Below are positions 55,578 to 64,000 of a stretch of DNA of 64,000 nt, piece by piece. This DNA is from Symbiodinium natans. Its lineage: Eukaryota > Sar > Dinophyceae > Suessiales > Symbiodiniaceae. Below the pieces are notes generated by a model. That model saw nothing but the letters and a program-made list of their open reading frames with translations, searched no databases and was not told where the DNA came from. The stretch is taken from assembly GCA_905221605.1 (NCBI GenBank), contig CAJNDS010002178.1, positions 141,283 to 205,282 of the forward strand. Direction: 5' to 3'. A program made the translations under genes and the position numbers. Each line of letters begins with the position of its first letter. The first letter of the stretch is position 1.

Positions 55578-58500
55578 CGGTTGACGGTTGAGGGTTGAGC
55601 TCAGCAGAAGCTCTTAATGCGTCACCTGTACGTACAATTGCAAAGATCCTTATGTTTGGTGCCTTGTGAAACATGTAACTTCGGCTACCCCAAACCCTAA
55701 ACCCTAAACCCTAAACCCTAAACCCTAAACCCCAAACCCTAAACCCTAAACCCTAAACCCTAAACCCTAAACCCTAAACCCCAAAAGGCCAAAAGGCCAA
55801 CAGGCCAAGGAGTGGCGAGGAGACACCTTCTGCCTAGGCGATGCTCCCAGACCCTCAAGAGACTCCAACCCAAAACCCTCAAGGCTCAGCCCTTAACCTT
55901 GCACCCTAAACCCGAAACCCTAAACCCTAAACCCTAAACCCTAAACCCTAAACCCTAAACCCTAAACCCTGCTTCTTTTGGAAGGCCTCTTCACCACCGA
56001 CTTGGCATTGGCCCGGGCAGTCTTAGCCAGCGGCTTGACTCTGGGAATCTGCTTGCTGGGCTTCTTTGGTCTACCCCATTCGCAAGCTCGGCTGTCGCCT
56101 CCAGAGGAAGGGAATCCCCAAGTTACCACAGACCCGTCAGAACGGACCGCAGCAAAGGCGCCACAAGTCGCCTGAAGGGAGACAACGTCCTTCAACTGTC
56201 CCTGCACCGCGTCACTGTCGCCGCCCCAGTCAGCTTGCCCCCAAGTCACCACCGACCCATCCCCTCGAAGCGCGGCAAAAGCGTTCTCAGTTGCCTGTAT
56301 GCTTCTGACGTCTATCAGCTGGGCCTGCACAGCCTTGCTTGCTGCCTGCTTGAAGTCTTGGTCCCATGTCACAACAGACCCGTCTGAACGGATTGCAGCG
56401 TAAGGCCCCCACGCCGATGCGGCTTGCAGTCGGACAACGTTCCTTAGTCCACTGCTAAGCCATTTTGGGATAGAGTGACCCCAAAGTCGCACCGTTCCAT
56501 CCGGCTGAACCACAGCGATGGCCGTATCAAGGCGCATCATACCAGCTGCACCAGCACCGTCTGGGACCAGCATGCACCCATGGCCGCTGACTGACTCAAA
56601 GCTAAGCGCCAAGTGCCCGTCTTTTGTGGCAGCAGCCCAATAATTACCACCCGCCTGGAAGAAATCAATGATGTCAAGCCCAGTAGATTGCTCACCATCT
56701 CCCGTCAAGCCCCAGAACACAACCCGGCCGCCGGCTTTGATGGCTGCGAAGCCCCACCCGGCGTCGTAGACCTGTAGAATGTCTTGCAAGCTGTTGCGAA
56801 CTTTCGAGCTGTCCCCCCCAAAGGTACGCTGGCCCCATGTCACCACCTGCCGCCCCGTTCGTATGGCTGCAAAAGCCCCGTTGGTTGCTTGGATTTGCTG
56901 CACATCATGCAGCTGATCTCTCACTGCACCGCAATCGCCACCTGACCAGGGGTCTCCCCAGGTTACCACGGATCCGTCCGCCTTGATTGCGGCAAAGGCT
57001 CTGAGGTTGGCCTGGATCTGGCAGACACTGTGGAGCTGGGCTTGTACCATGGAACTGTCACCCCCGCTATCCTGCCTCCCCCAGGTTACAACAGAACCAT
57101 CAGCCAAGAGAGCAGCGAAGGCAAACGCAGATGACTGGATCTGTTGCACATTCTGCAGCTGATGCTGAACTGCACTGCAATCACCGCCGGCGTGCCGGGC
57201 TCCCCACGCCACTACGGTGCCACTGCTAAGGATCGCTGCAAATGCATGCTTCGTTGCTGCGATCACCACGTCCCGAACGACTGCCGTGATGACATCGTAA
57301 GCTTGCACGCCTGCTTGTTGCAGTGTATCTGATGGCAGCAGGACTGCGCCTGAGCTGCTAACGAGTTTCCCGAGGCTCTTGCTGACCTCCTCCTGGGCCA
57401 TTTGGCGCAGCTCTTCAATCGTGGCGAGCCACGGCAGGACGATGGTAGTCTGCTCACCACTCAGCAAAGCCACGTGCACGGTAACTGATGACATGGCTGT
57501 GAGAGCCCTGTGCGTGTTCAAAGGTTCCTCAGCCACATAAAGGGGTCTAGTCTAGTTGATAAAACTCGGTCTTTAGCACCAACTTGAACATCTGATCTGT
57601 ATCTCATCCGAAAACCTGCCTGGGTGCTTTGGGTCATTAGTTCGTATTCTTCAACGGGGATTTTCTGTAGTTGTTCATTAAGACGATATCATAGGGGACG
57701 ACAGCAAACAGGCAACATCGGAGCCGCATTCATGCCTGCACAGCAACAAATGCATTTGGTCATTTCTCCAACTTAGAGTCCTGTTTCAATTTACTTGTAC
57801 AAGGCGGCCTCAATATTTAGGGTTTAGGGTTCCTAAACCCTAAACCCTAAACCCTAAACCCTAAACCCTAAACCCTAAACCCTAAACCCTAAACCACATT
57901 CTAGAGAAGTGACCATGTGGCGTCACTGGCTGGTCAGAAGCCATGATCAGCCATAAGCTTTCCCATGTCTACTCCAAGCACTCGGATGTTGAGCGATACC
58001 TGGGGTTTAGGGTTTAGGGTTTAGGGTTTAGGGTTTAGGGTTTAGGGTTTAGGGTTCAGGGTTCAGGGTTTAGGGTTTAGGGTTTAGGGTTTAGGGTAAA
58101 CTGCAGCAGAACAACGGCTGCCGATTCGTGCCTGGATGGCTGACGTGCACTACTTGCTGCTGAAATTTCCAGATTTAGGGCCTTGCTTTGGAGACCCAAA
58201 GCCCTCAACGGTTTGGGGTTTAGGGTTTGGGGTTCCCTAACCCTAACCCTAAACCCTAAACCCTCAACCAAGGGACGGCGGAAGTTCATGGACTAGGTCT
58301 AGGCTTCACGATGGGAAACTTTCGAGACGCGTGCCTCTTGGGAAGCACCTCGAACCCCGAACCCTGAGGCCCTAAGCCCCAAACCCGAATCCCGAAACCC
58401 CAAACCGAAAGCCCTAAACCGGTAAACCCTTAGACCCACCTGAACCCCCCTAAACCCTTAGACCTTGGGATGTTCCCCCTTTTTGCTAAAAAGTCCTTAA

Positions 58501-61493
58501 GAGGGATTATGATCGGGCCCTATTCAGGAGTGCTAGTATAAGGGGGAACATCCCAACCAACTAAGGACTGTTAATATAAGAGAACATCCCAACGGTAAGC
58601 CCTTAAAACCCCCTGAACCTCCCCCCGTAAACCCTAAACCCTAAATCCTAAACCCTAAACCCTAACCCCGGACCCCAAACAGCAAAGCAAGGAGCGAGCT
58701 CCCGGTGAGATATACCCAGCCGCAGCAGTCGCGGCACGAGCCCGACCTATGTGTTCGTTCTAGGGTTTAGGATGTAGGGTTTCGGGTTTAGGATTTAGGG
58801 TTTAAGGCGTTCTTAAAACGGGCTCTTGGGCTTCTAAGCGGCGAAAAGGGTTGCTTAAGGGCTGTTAAGGGTGGTGGGATGAGGGTTTCGGATGTTTTGG
58901 GTTTTAGGGGGTGTGTGTTAGAGTTGCAGGGGGGTGAATTTACTTTTCGAGCTTTAAGCGTGTTGGATTGTGCGTTCGAGAGCTTTGCTTCAGTCAGCCA
59001 GGCCACTTGCCACCAACTGCCCTGTGTTGCGTGTCCAATGGAGTCGTGTATCCCTAAACCCTAAGCCCTAATTAAACTTCACTCTCCGAAGAAACACACG
59101 TTCTCTCCCGCGGACCGCTTGTCTTAAGGTTTGGGCCTAGGGTTTAGGGCTTACATGAGTACAAGGAGATTGCAGGGGCTTCAGGCTTGTTGCGGCGCGT
59201 TTCAGGGCTTTGGGGGCCTTCAGGGTGTGCGCCTTGGTCTTAAGGGGATCAAATCGAGCCGCGACTGGGGGCCCGTTGTTTGCCCAGGGTGCGATCGTCT
59301 TACCAAAACATGCGTAACTTCATTGTAAAGTCCTGAACCCTTGGAAACAAGCTGGAGGCCCTAAACTCCCTAAACCCGAAACCCGAAACCCGAAACCCGA
59401 AACCCTAAACCCTAAATCCTAAATCCTAAATCCTAAACCCTAAACCCCAAACCCTTGACGAGTTCTAAAACAAGGTCCCATACCGAGGTGCATCGAAGCG
59501 GTCGAGGCACTCGGCGAGGGCGTCCTGAGGTTTGGGCTCCCAGGGTGTGGTCCCACAATTAGGGTTTAGGGTTTAGGGTCTAGTGTTTAGGGTTTAGGGT
59601 TTAGGGCTTAGGGCTTAGGGTTTAGGGGTTTAGGGGTTTAGGGTTTAGGGTTTAGGGTTTAGGGTTTAGGGTTAGGGTTTAGGGTTTAGGGTTTAGGGCC
59701 TAAACCCTAAACCCGAAAGAGTTTAAGTAGGGGAACTTAAGGCTTTCAGGGCTTGAAGGTCTTAGAGTTTTCAAGGGATGCAGAGTCAGGGTCGCGAGGA
59801 TTCAGGGTTTAGGGTTTAGGGTTTAGGGTTTAGGGTTTAGGGTTTAGGGTTTGAGGTTAGGATGTCAGGTCCAAGGTTGGGGAGGGCGTAGCCTTAGAAC
59901 TTAAGAGGGCACTACTTGGAGGTGCAGGGTACTTCTCACCCACTTTTTACTGCGGTTACAACCCAACCCACTTATAAGCTCCTTGAGGATTCGAATAGGG
60001 CTGCTGCACTTGGGTTACGAGCACAGTTCTACTTGGGTTACTAAGTACCATGAAAATCCAAGTAGGGATTCTGAGCTAGGGCTTTCGGGATTCGAGCAGG
60101 AGGGAATCCCAGAGTTGAATGGCTCTCCTTGCTGCCGTTCTGTGATGAGCTCAGGGTTTAGGGTGTAGGGTTTACGCTTCAGGGTTCCCTTCAAACCCTT
60201 CATCCTGCAAAGTCCGAAAACTCTGAACCCTTTCACGCCCTTTGAAACCTAAACCCGAAACCCTCCAAACCCTAACCCTAAACCCTGAACCCCAAACCCT
60301 CTAGGGGGAACTATAATCCCCATTAAGGACTGTTAGTACCAGGGGGAACATTCCAACCCTAAACCCTGAAGCCTAAACCCTAAACCCTAAATCCTAACCC
60401 TAAACCCTAAACCCTAAGCCCTAAACCCTAAACCCTAAACCCTAATCCGTGCAACATCCCAGCGGCCGGGTCGGCAGTGAGCTGCGCCTTCTCCACCAAG
60501 GCCCGCACCTGCACGGAAGGTCCCCTGAAAGGCTCTTGTTGCAAGCCTGGGGTTTGGGATGTTTCGGAGTTTGGGGTTTAGGGTTTAGGGTTTAGGTTTT
60601 GGGGTTTAGGGTTTAGGGTTTAGGGTTTAGGGTTTAGGGTTTAGGGTTTAAGCTGTAGGGTTTAGGGTTTAGGGTTTAGGGCTGAGGGCTAGCACCCTAA
60701 ACCCTGAAGTTACGACAGCCCTGAGGCCGAGGAGCCACGCCGAGGCCGCCAGGGGGCCAGGCGAGCTCCGACTCGTCCAGGAGGAGATCGGCGGCGCCAC
60801 CTCCCGAAGAGGGTTTAGGGTTTAGGGTTTAGGGTTTAGGGTTTAGGGTTTAGGGTTTAGGGTTTAGGGTTTAGGGTTTAGGGTTTGGGGTTTAGGGGTT
60901 TAGGGTTTAGGGTTTAGGGGTTTAGGGGTTTAGGGTTTAGGGGTTTAGGGGTTTAGGGGTTTAGGGGTTTAGGGGTTTAGGGGTTTAGGGGTTTAGGGGT
61001 TTAGGGGTTTAGGGGTTTAGGGGTTTAGGGGTTTAGGGGTTTAGGGGTTTAGGGTTTAGGGTTTAGGGTTTAGGGTTTAGGGCCCGAAAACCCACGCCAC
61101 AGCCAAAACCAACCACTTCAACCACAACAAGCCGCCTCAAGACCCTGATCGCCCAAACAAGTTCCCAAATTTCCTGAACTCTTGAACCCTAAACCCATTT
61201 TAACCCTAAACCCTAACCCCTAGACCCCTAAACCCCTAAACCCCTAAACCCTGCAAACCCTGAACCCTGAACCCTAAACCCATTTTAACCCTAAACCCTA
61301 AACCCTAAACCCCTAAACCCCTAAACCCCTAAACCCCTAAACCCCTAAACCCCTAAACCCCTAAACCCTAAACCCCTAAACCACTAAACCCTGTAAACCC
61401 TGAACCCTGAACCCTATAACCCCCCACCCCCCCTAACGTAGAAAAAGTAGACCCAAGGTGCAGCGCACCTGTGCCGAGCTCCACAAGAAGCAC
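53533..61493 (-). CDS. Unrecognised multi-exon gene(s), exon islands only
   Basis: Minus-strand islands with AG|G acceptors and open, protein-like frames. 61469-61493 reads VLLVELGT. 60758-60800 has AADLLLDESELAW. 60467-60508 is VRALVEKAQLTADP. 59484-59524 has DALAECLDRFDAP. 58716-58746 is VGLVPRLLRLG. 55348-55410 is VPDILSLLVFLMELLPEIGA plus E. About 54040-54116 has VFRTHLHVLWHLGKTGLPEE. 53533-53598 has AACHFALSAVGDHADRHELD. Lengths of 42, 63 and 66 nt for three of them are whole codons (phase 0 at both ends). I could not prove that they join: 59484-59524 to 58716-58746 is out of phase as drawn. The content is helical and leucine-rich, possibly an alpha-solenoid or TPR-like protein. The RCC1-like gene lies inside this span on the same strand. 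Confidence 0.45.
55962..57536 (-). CDS. RCC1-like repeat protein with N-terminal ubiquitin-like domain
   Basis: Intact intronless ORF of 524 residues. Residues about 15-90 look like a ubiquitin-like fold (TVHVALLSGEQT, then IEELRQMAQEEV). From about residue 98 to 487 there are about ten units of about 40 residues with the consensus AFAA-x-DGSVVTWG-x5-GGDS-x-VQ-x-QL-x-V-x-x-IQA. The central units (about residues 255-380) are degenerate and lack GGDS. Residues 488-524 are a basic tail rich in Lys, Arg, Pro and Ser, possibly a nuclear-localisation signal. RCC1 repeats form a beta-propeller used for protein binding or GTPase regulation. This divergent GGDS form is, to my knowledge, greatly expanded in dinoflagellates, with no known biochemical role. 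Translation could also begin at Met15, which starts the conserved part. The stop codon TAG lies inside the first TTTAGGG unit of the flanking array. It is single-exon among micro-exon genes, which suggests a retrocopy; no spliced-leader relic was seen upstream. Confidence 0.85.
   Translation of the reverse strand: MAEEPLNTHRALTAMSSVTVHVALLSGEQTTIVLPWLATIEELRQMAQEEVSKSLGKLVSSSGAVLLPSDTLQQAGVQAYDVITAVVRDVVIAATKHAFAAILSSGTVVAWGARHAGGDCSAVQHQLQNVQQIQSSAFAFAALLADGSVVTWGRQDSGGDSSMVQAQLHSVCQIQANLRAFAAIKADGSVVTWGDPWSGGDCGAVRDQLHDVQQIQATNGAFAAIRTGRQVVTWGQRTFGGDSSKVRNSLQDILQVYDAGWGFAAIKAGGRVVFWGLTGDGEQSTGLDIIDFFQAGGNYWAAATKDGHLALSFESVSGHGCMLVPDGAGAAGMMRLDTAIAVVQPDGTVRLWGHSIPKWLSSGLRNVVRLQAASAWGPYAAIRSDGSVVTWDQDFKQAASKAVQAQLIDVRSIQATENAFAALRGDGSVVTWGQADWGGDSDAVQGQLKDVVSLQATCGAFAAVRSDGSVVTWGFPSSGGDSRACEWGRPKKPSKQIPRVKPLAKTARANAKSVVKRPSKRSRV
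57537..58700. other. Flank of the RCC1-like gene, no gene recognised
   Basis: About 250 bp of unique sequence upstream of the RCC1-like start, then opposing TTTAGGG/CCCTAAA arrays (57818-57895 and 58001-58095) and a family 2 element. No promoter motif or spliced-leader relic was identified. Confidence 0.5.
58466..58560. mobile_element. MITE-like element, family 2 (GGGATGTTCCCCC ends)
   Basis: Ends CTTGGGATGTTCCCCCTTTT and TATAAGGGGGAACATCCCAA are inverted repeats. The interior contains AGTCCTTAAGAGGGATTATG. A partial second right arm follows at about 58563-58592 (GACTGTTAATATAAG and AGAACATCCCAA), as if one element had inserted next to another. Confidence 0.7.
59913..60064. mobile_element. 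MITE-like inverted-repeat element, family 1
   Basis: Ends TACTTGGAGGTGCAGGGTAC and AAGTACCATGAAAATCCAAG. More diverged than the copies at 14657 and 43227 but of similar length and order. Confidence 0.6.
60302..60355. mobile_element. Family 2 right-half fragment
   Basis: GGGGGAACTATAATCCCCAT, TAAGGACTGTTAGTACC and GGGGGAACATTCCAAC match the right half of family 2. It is about 50 bp long and embedded in CCCTAAA-type repeats. A similar fragment is at about 50600-50673 (ATTATAATCCCTATTCCTC, TAAGGACTGTTAGCATAAG, GAGCATCCCAA). Confidence 0.45.
60812..61082 (+). repeat. TTTAGGG to TTTAGGGG array
   Basis: Starts as perfect heptamers, changes at about 60890 to the octamer GGTTTAGG with an extra G for about 18 units, then returns to heptamers at about 61050. 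The inverse octamer CCCCTAAA occurs at 61205-61380 with unique sequence between, so the two could pair. Confidence 0.85.
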
Positions 61494-61779
61494 CTTTTGG
61501 GGGCCGGCCGGTGGTGGCGGGTGGGCATGCAAGGGTTTAGGGTTTAGGGTTTAGGGTTTAGGGTTTAGGGTTTAGGGTTTAGGGTTTAGGGTTTAGGGTT
61601 TAGGGTTTAGGGTTTAGGGTTTGTTCAATGTTCCGCGCACACCACCACGCGGGACGTGTGTTGTGGTGTGCGCCCAGGTTCAACGCTCTCTCCCAACCCA
61701 CCCACCCACATCTCAACCTTGGGCGGGTTTAGGGTTTTCATATAGTTGTTGGGCTATCGCTTTCCGTATTATAATATAG

Positions 61780-62160
61780 CCTTCACACCTAATATCCTCG
61801 GTTCAAAAGCCGTCGACGGCCCCAGTCACACGTAAAATCCTCGGTTCAAAAGTCGTTGACGATTTATAATATGCTCGGTTCGGGTCGTGAAGATGACTTT
61901 AGACGAAGGGCCCCAGTCAAGTCCTGGTTCAAAGGGCCGGCGACGGTATAAAATCCTCGGTTCAGGTGGTGGGGGCGCCCGAAAAAGCTCAGAAATGGTC
62001 CGGAAGAAGCCCGAAATGGTCCGAGAGAAGCCCAGAAATGGTTTAGACGAAAGGCCCCAGTCACACAAAATCCTCGCCGGCGACGGTTCATACCATCCTC
62101 GGTTCAGGTGGTGGACGGTCACACGTATCCTCGGTTCAAAGACGGCTCATAAAATCTTCG
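61780..62160 (+). repeat. Irregular repeats with CCTCGGTTCA motif
   Basis: TCCTCGGTTCAAAAG, ACGACGG/GACGGTTCATA and CCCCAGTCACAC recur at irregular spacing, with a longer duplication of the AAGGCCCCAGTCA segment. No gene recognised. Confidence 0.6.
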
Positions 62161-62164
62161 GTTC

Positions 62165-62900
62165 AATGAGGGGGGCACAAAAAAGCTCGGAAATGGCCCG
62201 GGAGAGGCACAAAAAGGCTCAGAAACGGTCCGGGAGGAGCCCAAAAAGGCTCAGAAACTGTCCGGGAGAAGCTTAAAAATGCTCAGAAACTGTCCGGGAG
62301 GAGGAGAAAAAGGCTCAGAAACGGTCCGAGAGGAGCCCAAAAAGGCTCAGAAACTGTCCGGGAGGAGCTTAAAAGGCTCAAAAACTGTCCGGGAGGAGCC
62401 GAAAAAGCTCGGAAACTGTCTGGGAGGAGCCCAAAAAAGCTCAGAAACGGTCCGGGAGGAGCCCAAAAAAGCTCAGAAACGGTCCGGGAGGAGCACAAAA
62501 AGGCTCAGAATCCGGGAAGAGCCTAAAAAGGCTCAGAAACTGTCCGGGGGGAGCACAAAAGACTCAGAAACTGTCCGGGAGGCTGTCCGAGAGGAGCCTT
62601 TTTGGCTCAGAAACTGTCCGGGAGGAGCTTAAAAAGGCTCGGAAACTGTCCGGGAGGAGCCGAAAAAGGCTCGGAAACTGTCTGGGAAAACTGTCAGAAA
62701 CGGTCCGAGGAGCACAAAAAGGCTCAGAAACTGTCCGGGAGGAGCTTAAAAAGGCTCAGAAACTGTCCGGGAGGAATCCAAAAAAGGCTCAGAAACTGTC
62801 CGAGGGGAGCCGAAAAAGGCTCGGAAACTGTCCGGGAGGAGCCCAAGAAGGCTCAGAAACTGAGCCGAACAGGCTCAGAAATGGTCCCAAAAAGCCTAGG
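62165..62900 (+). repeat. 32-34-bp minisatellite
   Basis: About 20 units of the form GCTCAGAAACTGTCCGGGAG plus GAGCCCAAAAAG. All frames are open for long stretches, which produces Lys/Ser/Gly/Arg and similar repeat ORFs; I do not treat them as genes. Confidence 0.85.
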
Positions 62901-62934
62901 TCTGGTCCGAGAGGGTCTGGGAGAGCCTCCAGAA

Positions 62935-63900
62935 GGCCCTGAACCCTAAATCCTAAATCCTAAACCCTAAATCCTAAATCCTAAATCCTAAATCCTAAAT
63001 CCTAAATCCTAAATCCTAAAGGACGCAGAGACTTAACTTATAAAAACCGAGGGTTGCTTTGAATCCTAAACCCTAAAGGCCCTGAATCCTAAACCCTAAA
63101 GCCCCTGAATCCTAAATCCTAAAGGCCTTGGATTCTAACCCTCCAGGCCCTGAATCCTAAACCCTAAATGCCTTGAATCCTAAACCCTAAAGGCCCTGTC
63201 CAGGATTTGGCCGAACCCGCAGTAAAAATGCTATTTTTTAGTACTGAAAAACGATGGTTTTGGGTGACCCTCCGTTTTCCAGAAAAATCCTAAATCCTAA
63301 AAGCCCCGAATCCTAAACCCTAAAGGCTTTGAATCCTAAACCCGAAAGGCCCTGAATCCTAAACCCTAAAGCCCCTGAATCCTAAATCCTAAAGGCCCTG
63401 AATCCTAAATCCTAAATCCTAAAGGCCTTGAATCCTAAATCCTACACCCTAAAGGCCCTGAATCCTAAACCCTAAAGGTCCTGAATCCTAAACCTTCTAA
63501 AGGCTTCGAATCCTAAACCCTAAAGCCCTGAATCCTAAAGGCCCTGAATCCTAAATCCTAAACCCTAAAGGCCCTGAATCCTAAACCCTAAAGGCCCTGC
63601 ATCCTAAACCCTAAAGGCTCTGGATCCTAAATCCTAAAGGCCCTGAATTCTAAATCCTAAATCCTAAAGGCCTAGAATCCTAAACCCTAAAGACCCTGAA
63701 TCCTAAACCCTAAAGGCCTTGAATCCTAAACCCTAAAGGCCCTGAATCCTAAACCCTAAACTCTCAAGGCCTTGAATCCTAAACCCTAAAGGCCCTGAAT
63801 CCTAAACCCTAAAGGCCCTGAATCCTAAACCCTAAAGCCCCTGAATCCTAAATCCTAAAGGCCTTGAACCCTAAACCCTAAAGGCCCTGAATCCTAACGG
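62935..63900 (+). repeat. 23-bp satellite built from telomere-like variants
   Basis: Unit GGCCCTGAATCCTAAACCCT plus AAA, about 35 copies with deletions, and an ATCCTAAA heptamer-like run at 62945-63018. It is interrupted at 63020-63060 and 63195-63292 by unique or dispersed sequence. Confidence 0.85.
63200..63292 (+). repeat. Dispersed sequence shared with 46563-46626
   Basis: AATGCTATTTTTTAGTACTG, AAAAACGATGGTTTTGGGTG and ACCCTCCGTTTTCCAGAAAA interrupt the 23-bp satellite at the right end of the window. Opposite orientation to the copy at 46563. Confidence 0.5.
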
Positions 63901-64000
63901 GGAGGATGCGTGGTTTTAACTTTAAAACCGAGGGTTTGGGGTTATTCTCTTTGGGGCCAGACTGACGCTGGCACGCGGGTTCGACCCCTCTAGCGTGGGC

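Noticed and set aside
62279-62949. Lys/Ser/Gly/Arg-rich repeat ORFs
   Set aside because: A 32-34-bp minisatellite is open in several frames; there is no sign of selection for one frame.
63945-64000. tRNA 3' half (GGGTTCGACCCC near the window end)
   Set aside because: The T-arm stem is imperfect and no A box or anticodon arm lies upstream; the window ends before the acceptor stem could be judged.

Overview
This window looks like nuclear DNA of a dinoflagellate. The order is inferred, and I cannot decide between Symbiodiniaceae, another suessialean and Prorocentrum-like taxa. Four things support this. Plant-type telomere heptamers (TTTAGGG/CCCTAAA) and variants are scattered through nearly all 64 kb. 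Reconstructed exons are tiny and are bounded by AG|G acceptors and mostly GC donors. One intronless protein has a ubiquitin-like N-terminus and 'DGSVVTWG...GGDS' RCC1-like repeats, a family I associate with dinoflagellates. A Gag/Pol-type retroelement has the 'IIHDASRGVRVN' block seen in dinoflagellate elements. Every gene I can support reads on the minus strand, consistent with unidirectional gene arrays.

Layout, read in transcript direction from high to low coordinates. (1) About 61.5-50 kb: exon-like pieces of one or more unrecognised genes, with the 524-residue RCC1-like gene (55962-57536) sitting between them. (2) 45.7-34.8 kb: eight phase-compatible exons of a Methyltransf_16-type lysine methyltransferase. 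(3) 32.1-30.4 kb: a truncated retroelement with a CCCH-finger Gag and the beginning of Pol. (4) 29.7-5.0 kb: about 26 micro-exons of a Lys/Glu/Arg-rich coiled-coil protein, best guess a CFAP53-like (trichohyalin-plectin-homology) ciliary protein. (5) 0-5 kb: telomere-like arrays with a few isolated exon-like islands. Most ORFs in the window are translations of repeats and are not genes.

The most striking feature is how the heptamers are arranged. Most exon islands carry CCCTAAA on the low-coordinate side and TTTAGGG on the high-coordinate side. Most introns therefore have the form TTTAGGG...CCCTAAA and could fold into a long stem bringing the two splice sites together. In the loops between the arms lie several short inverted-repeat families (MITE-like) and a foldback element family. 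Both ends of the foldback family abut telomere repeats in four clear copies and one divergent copy. No RNA gene, CRISPR array or replication origin could be supported. The last 2 kb is minisatellite and variant heptamer satellite.
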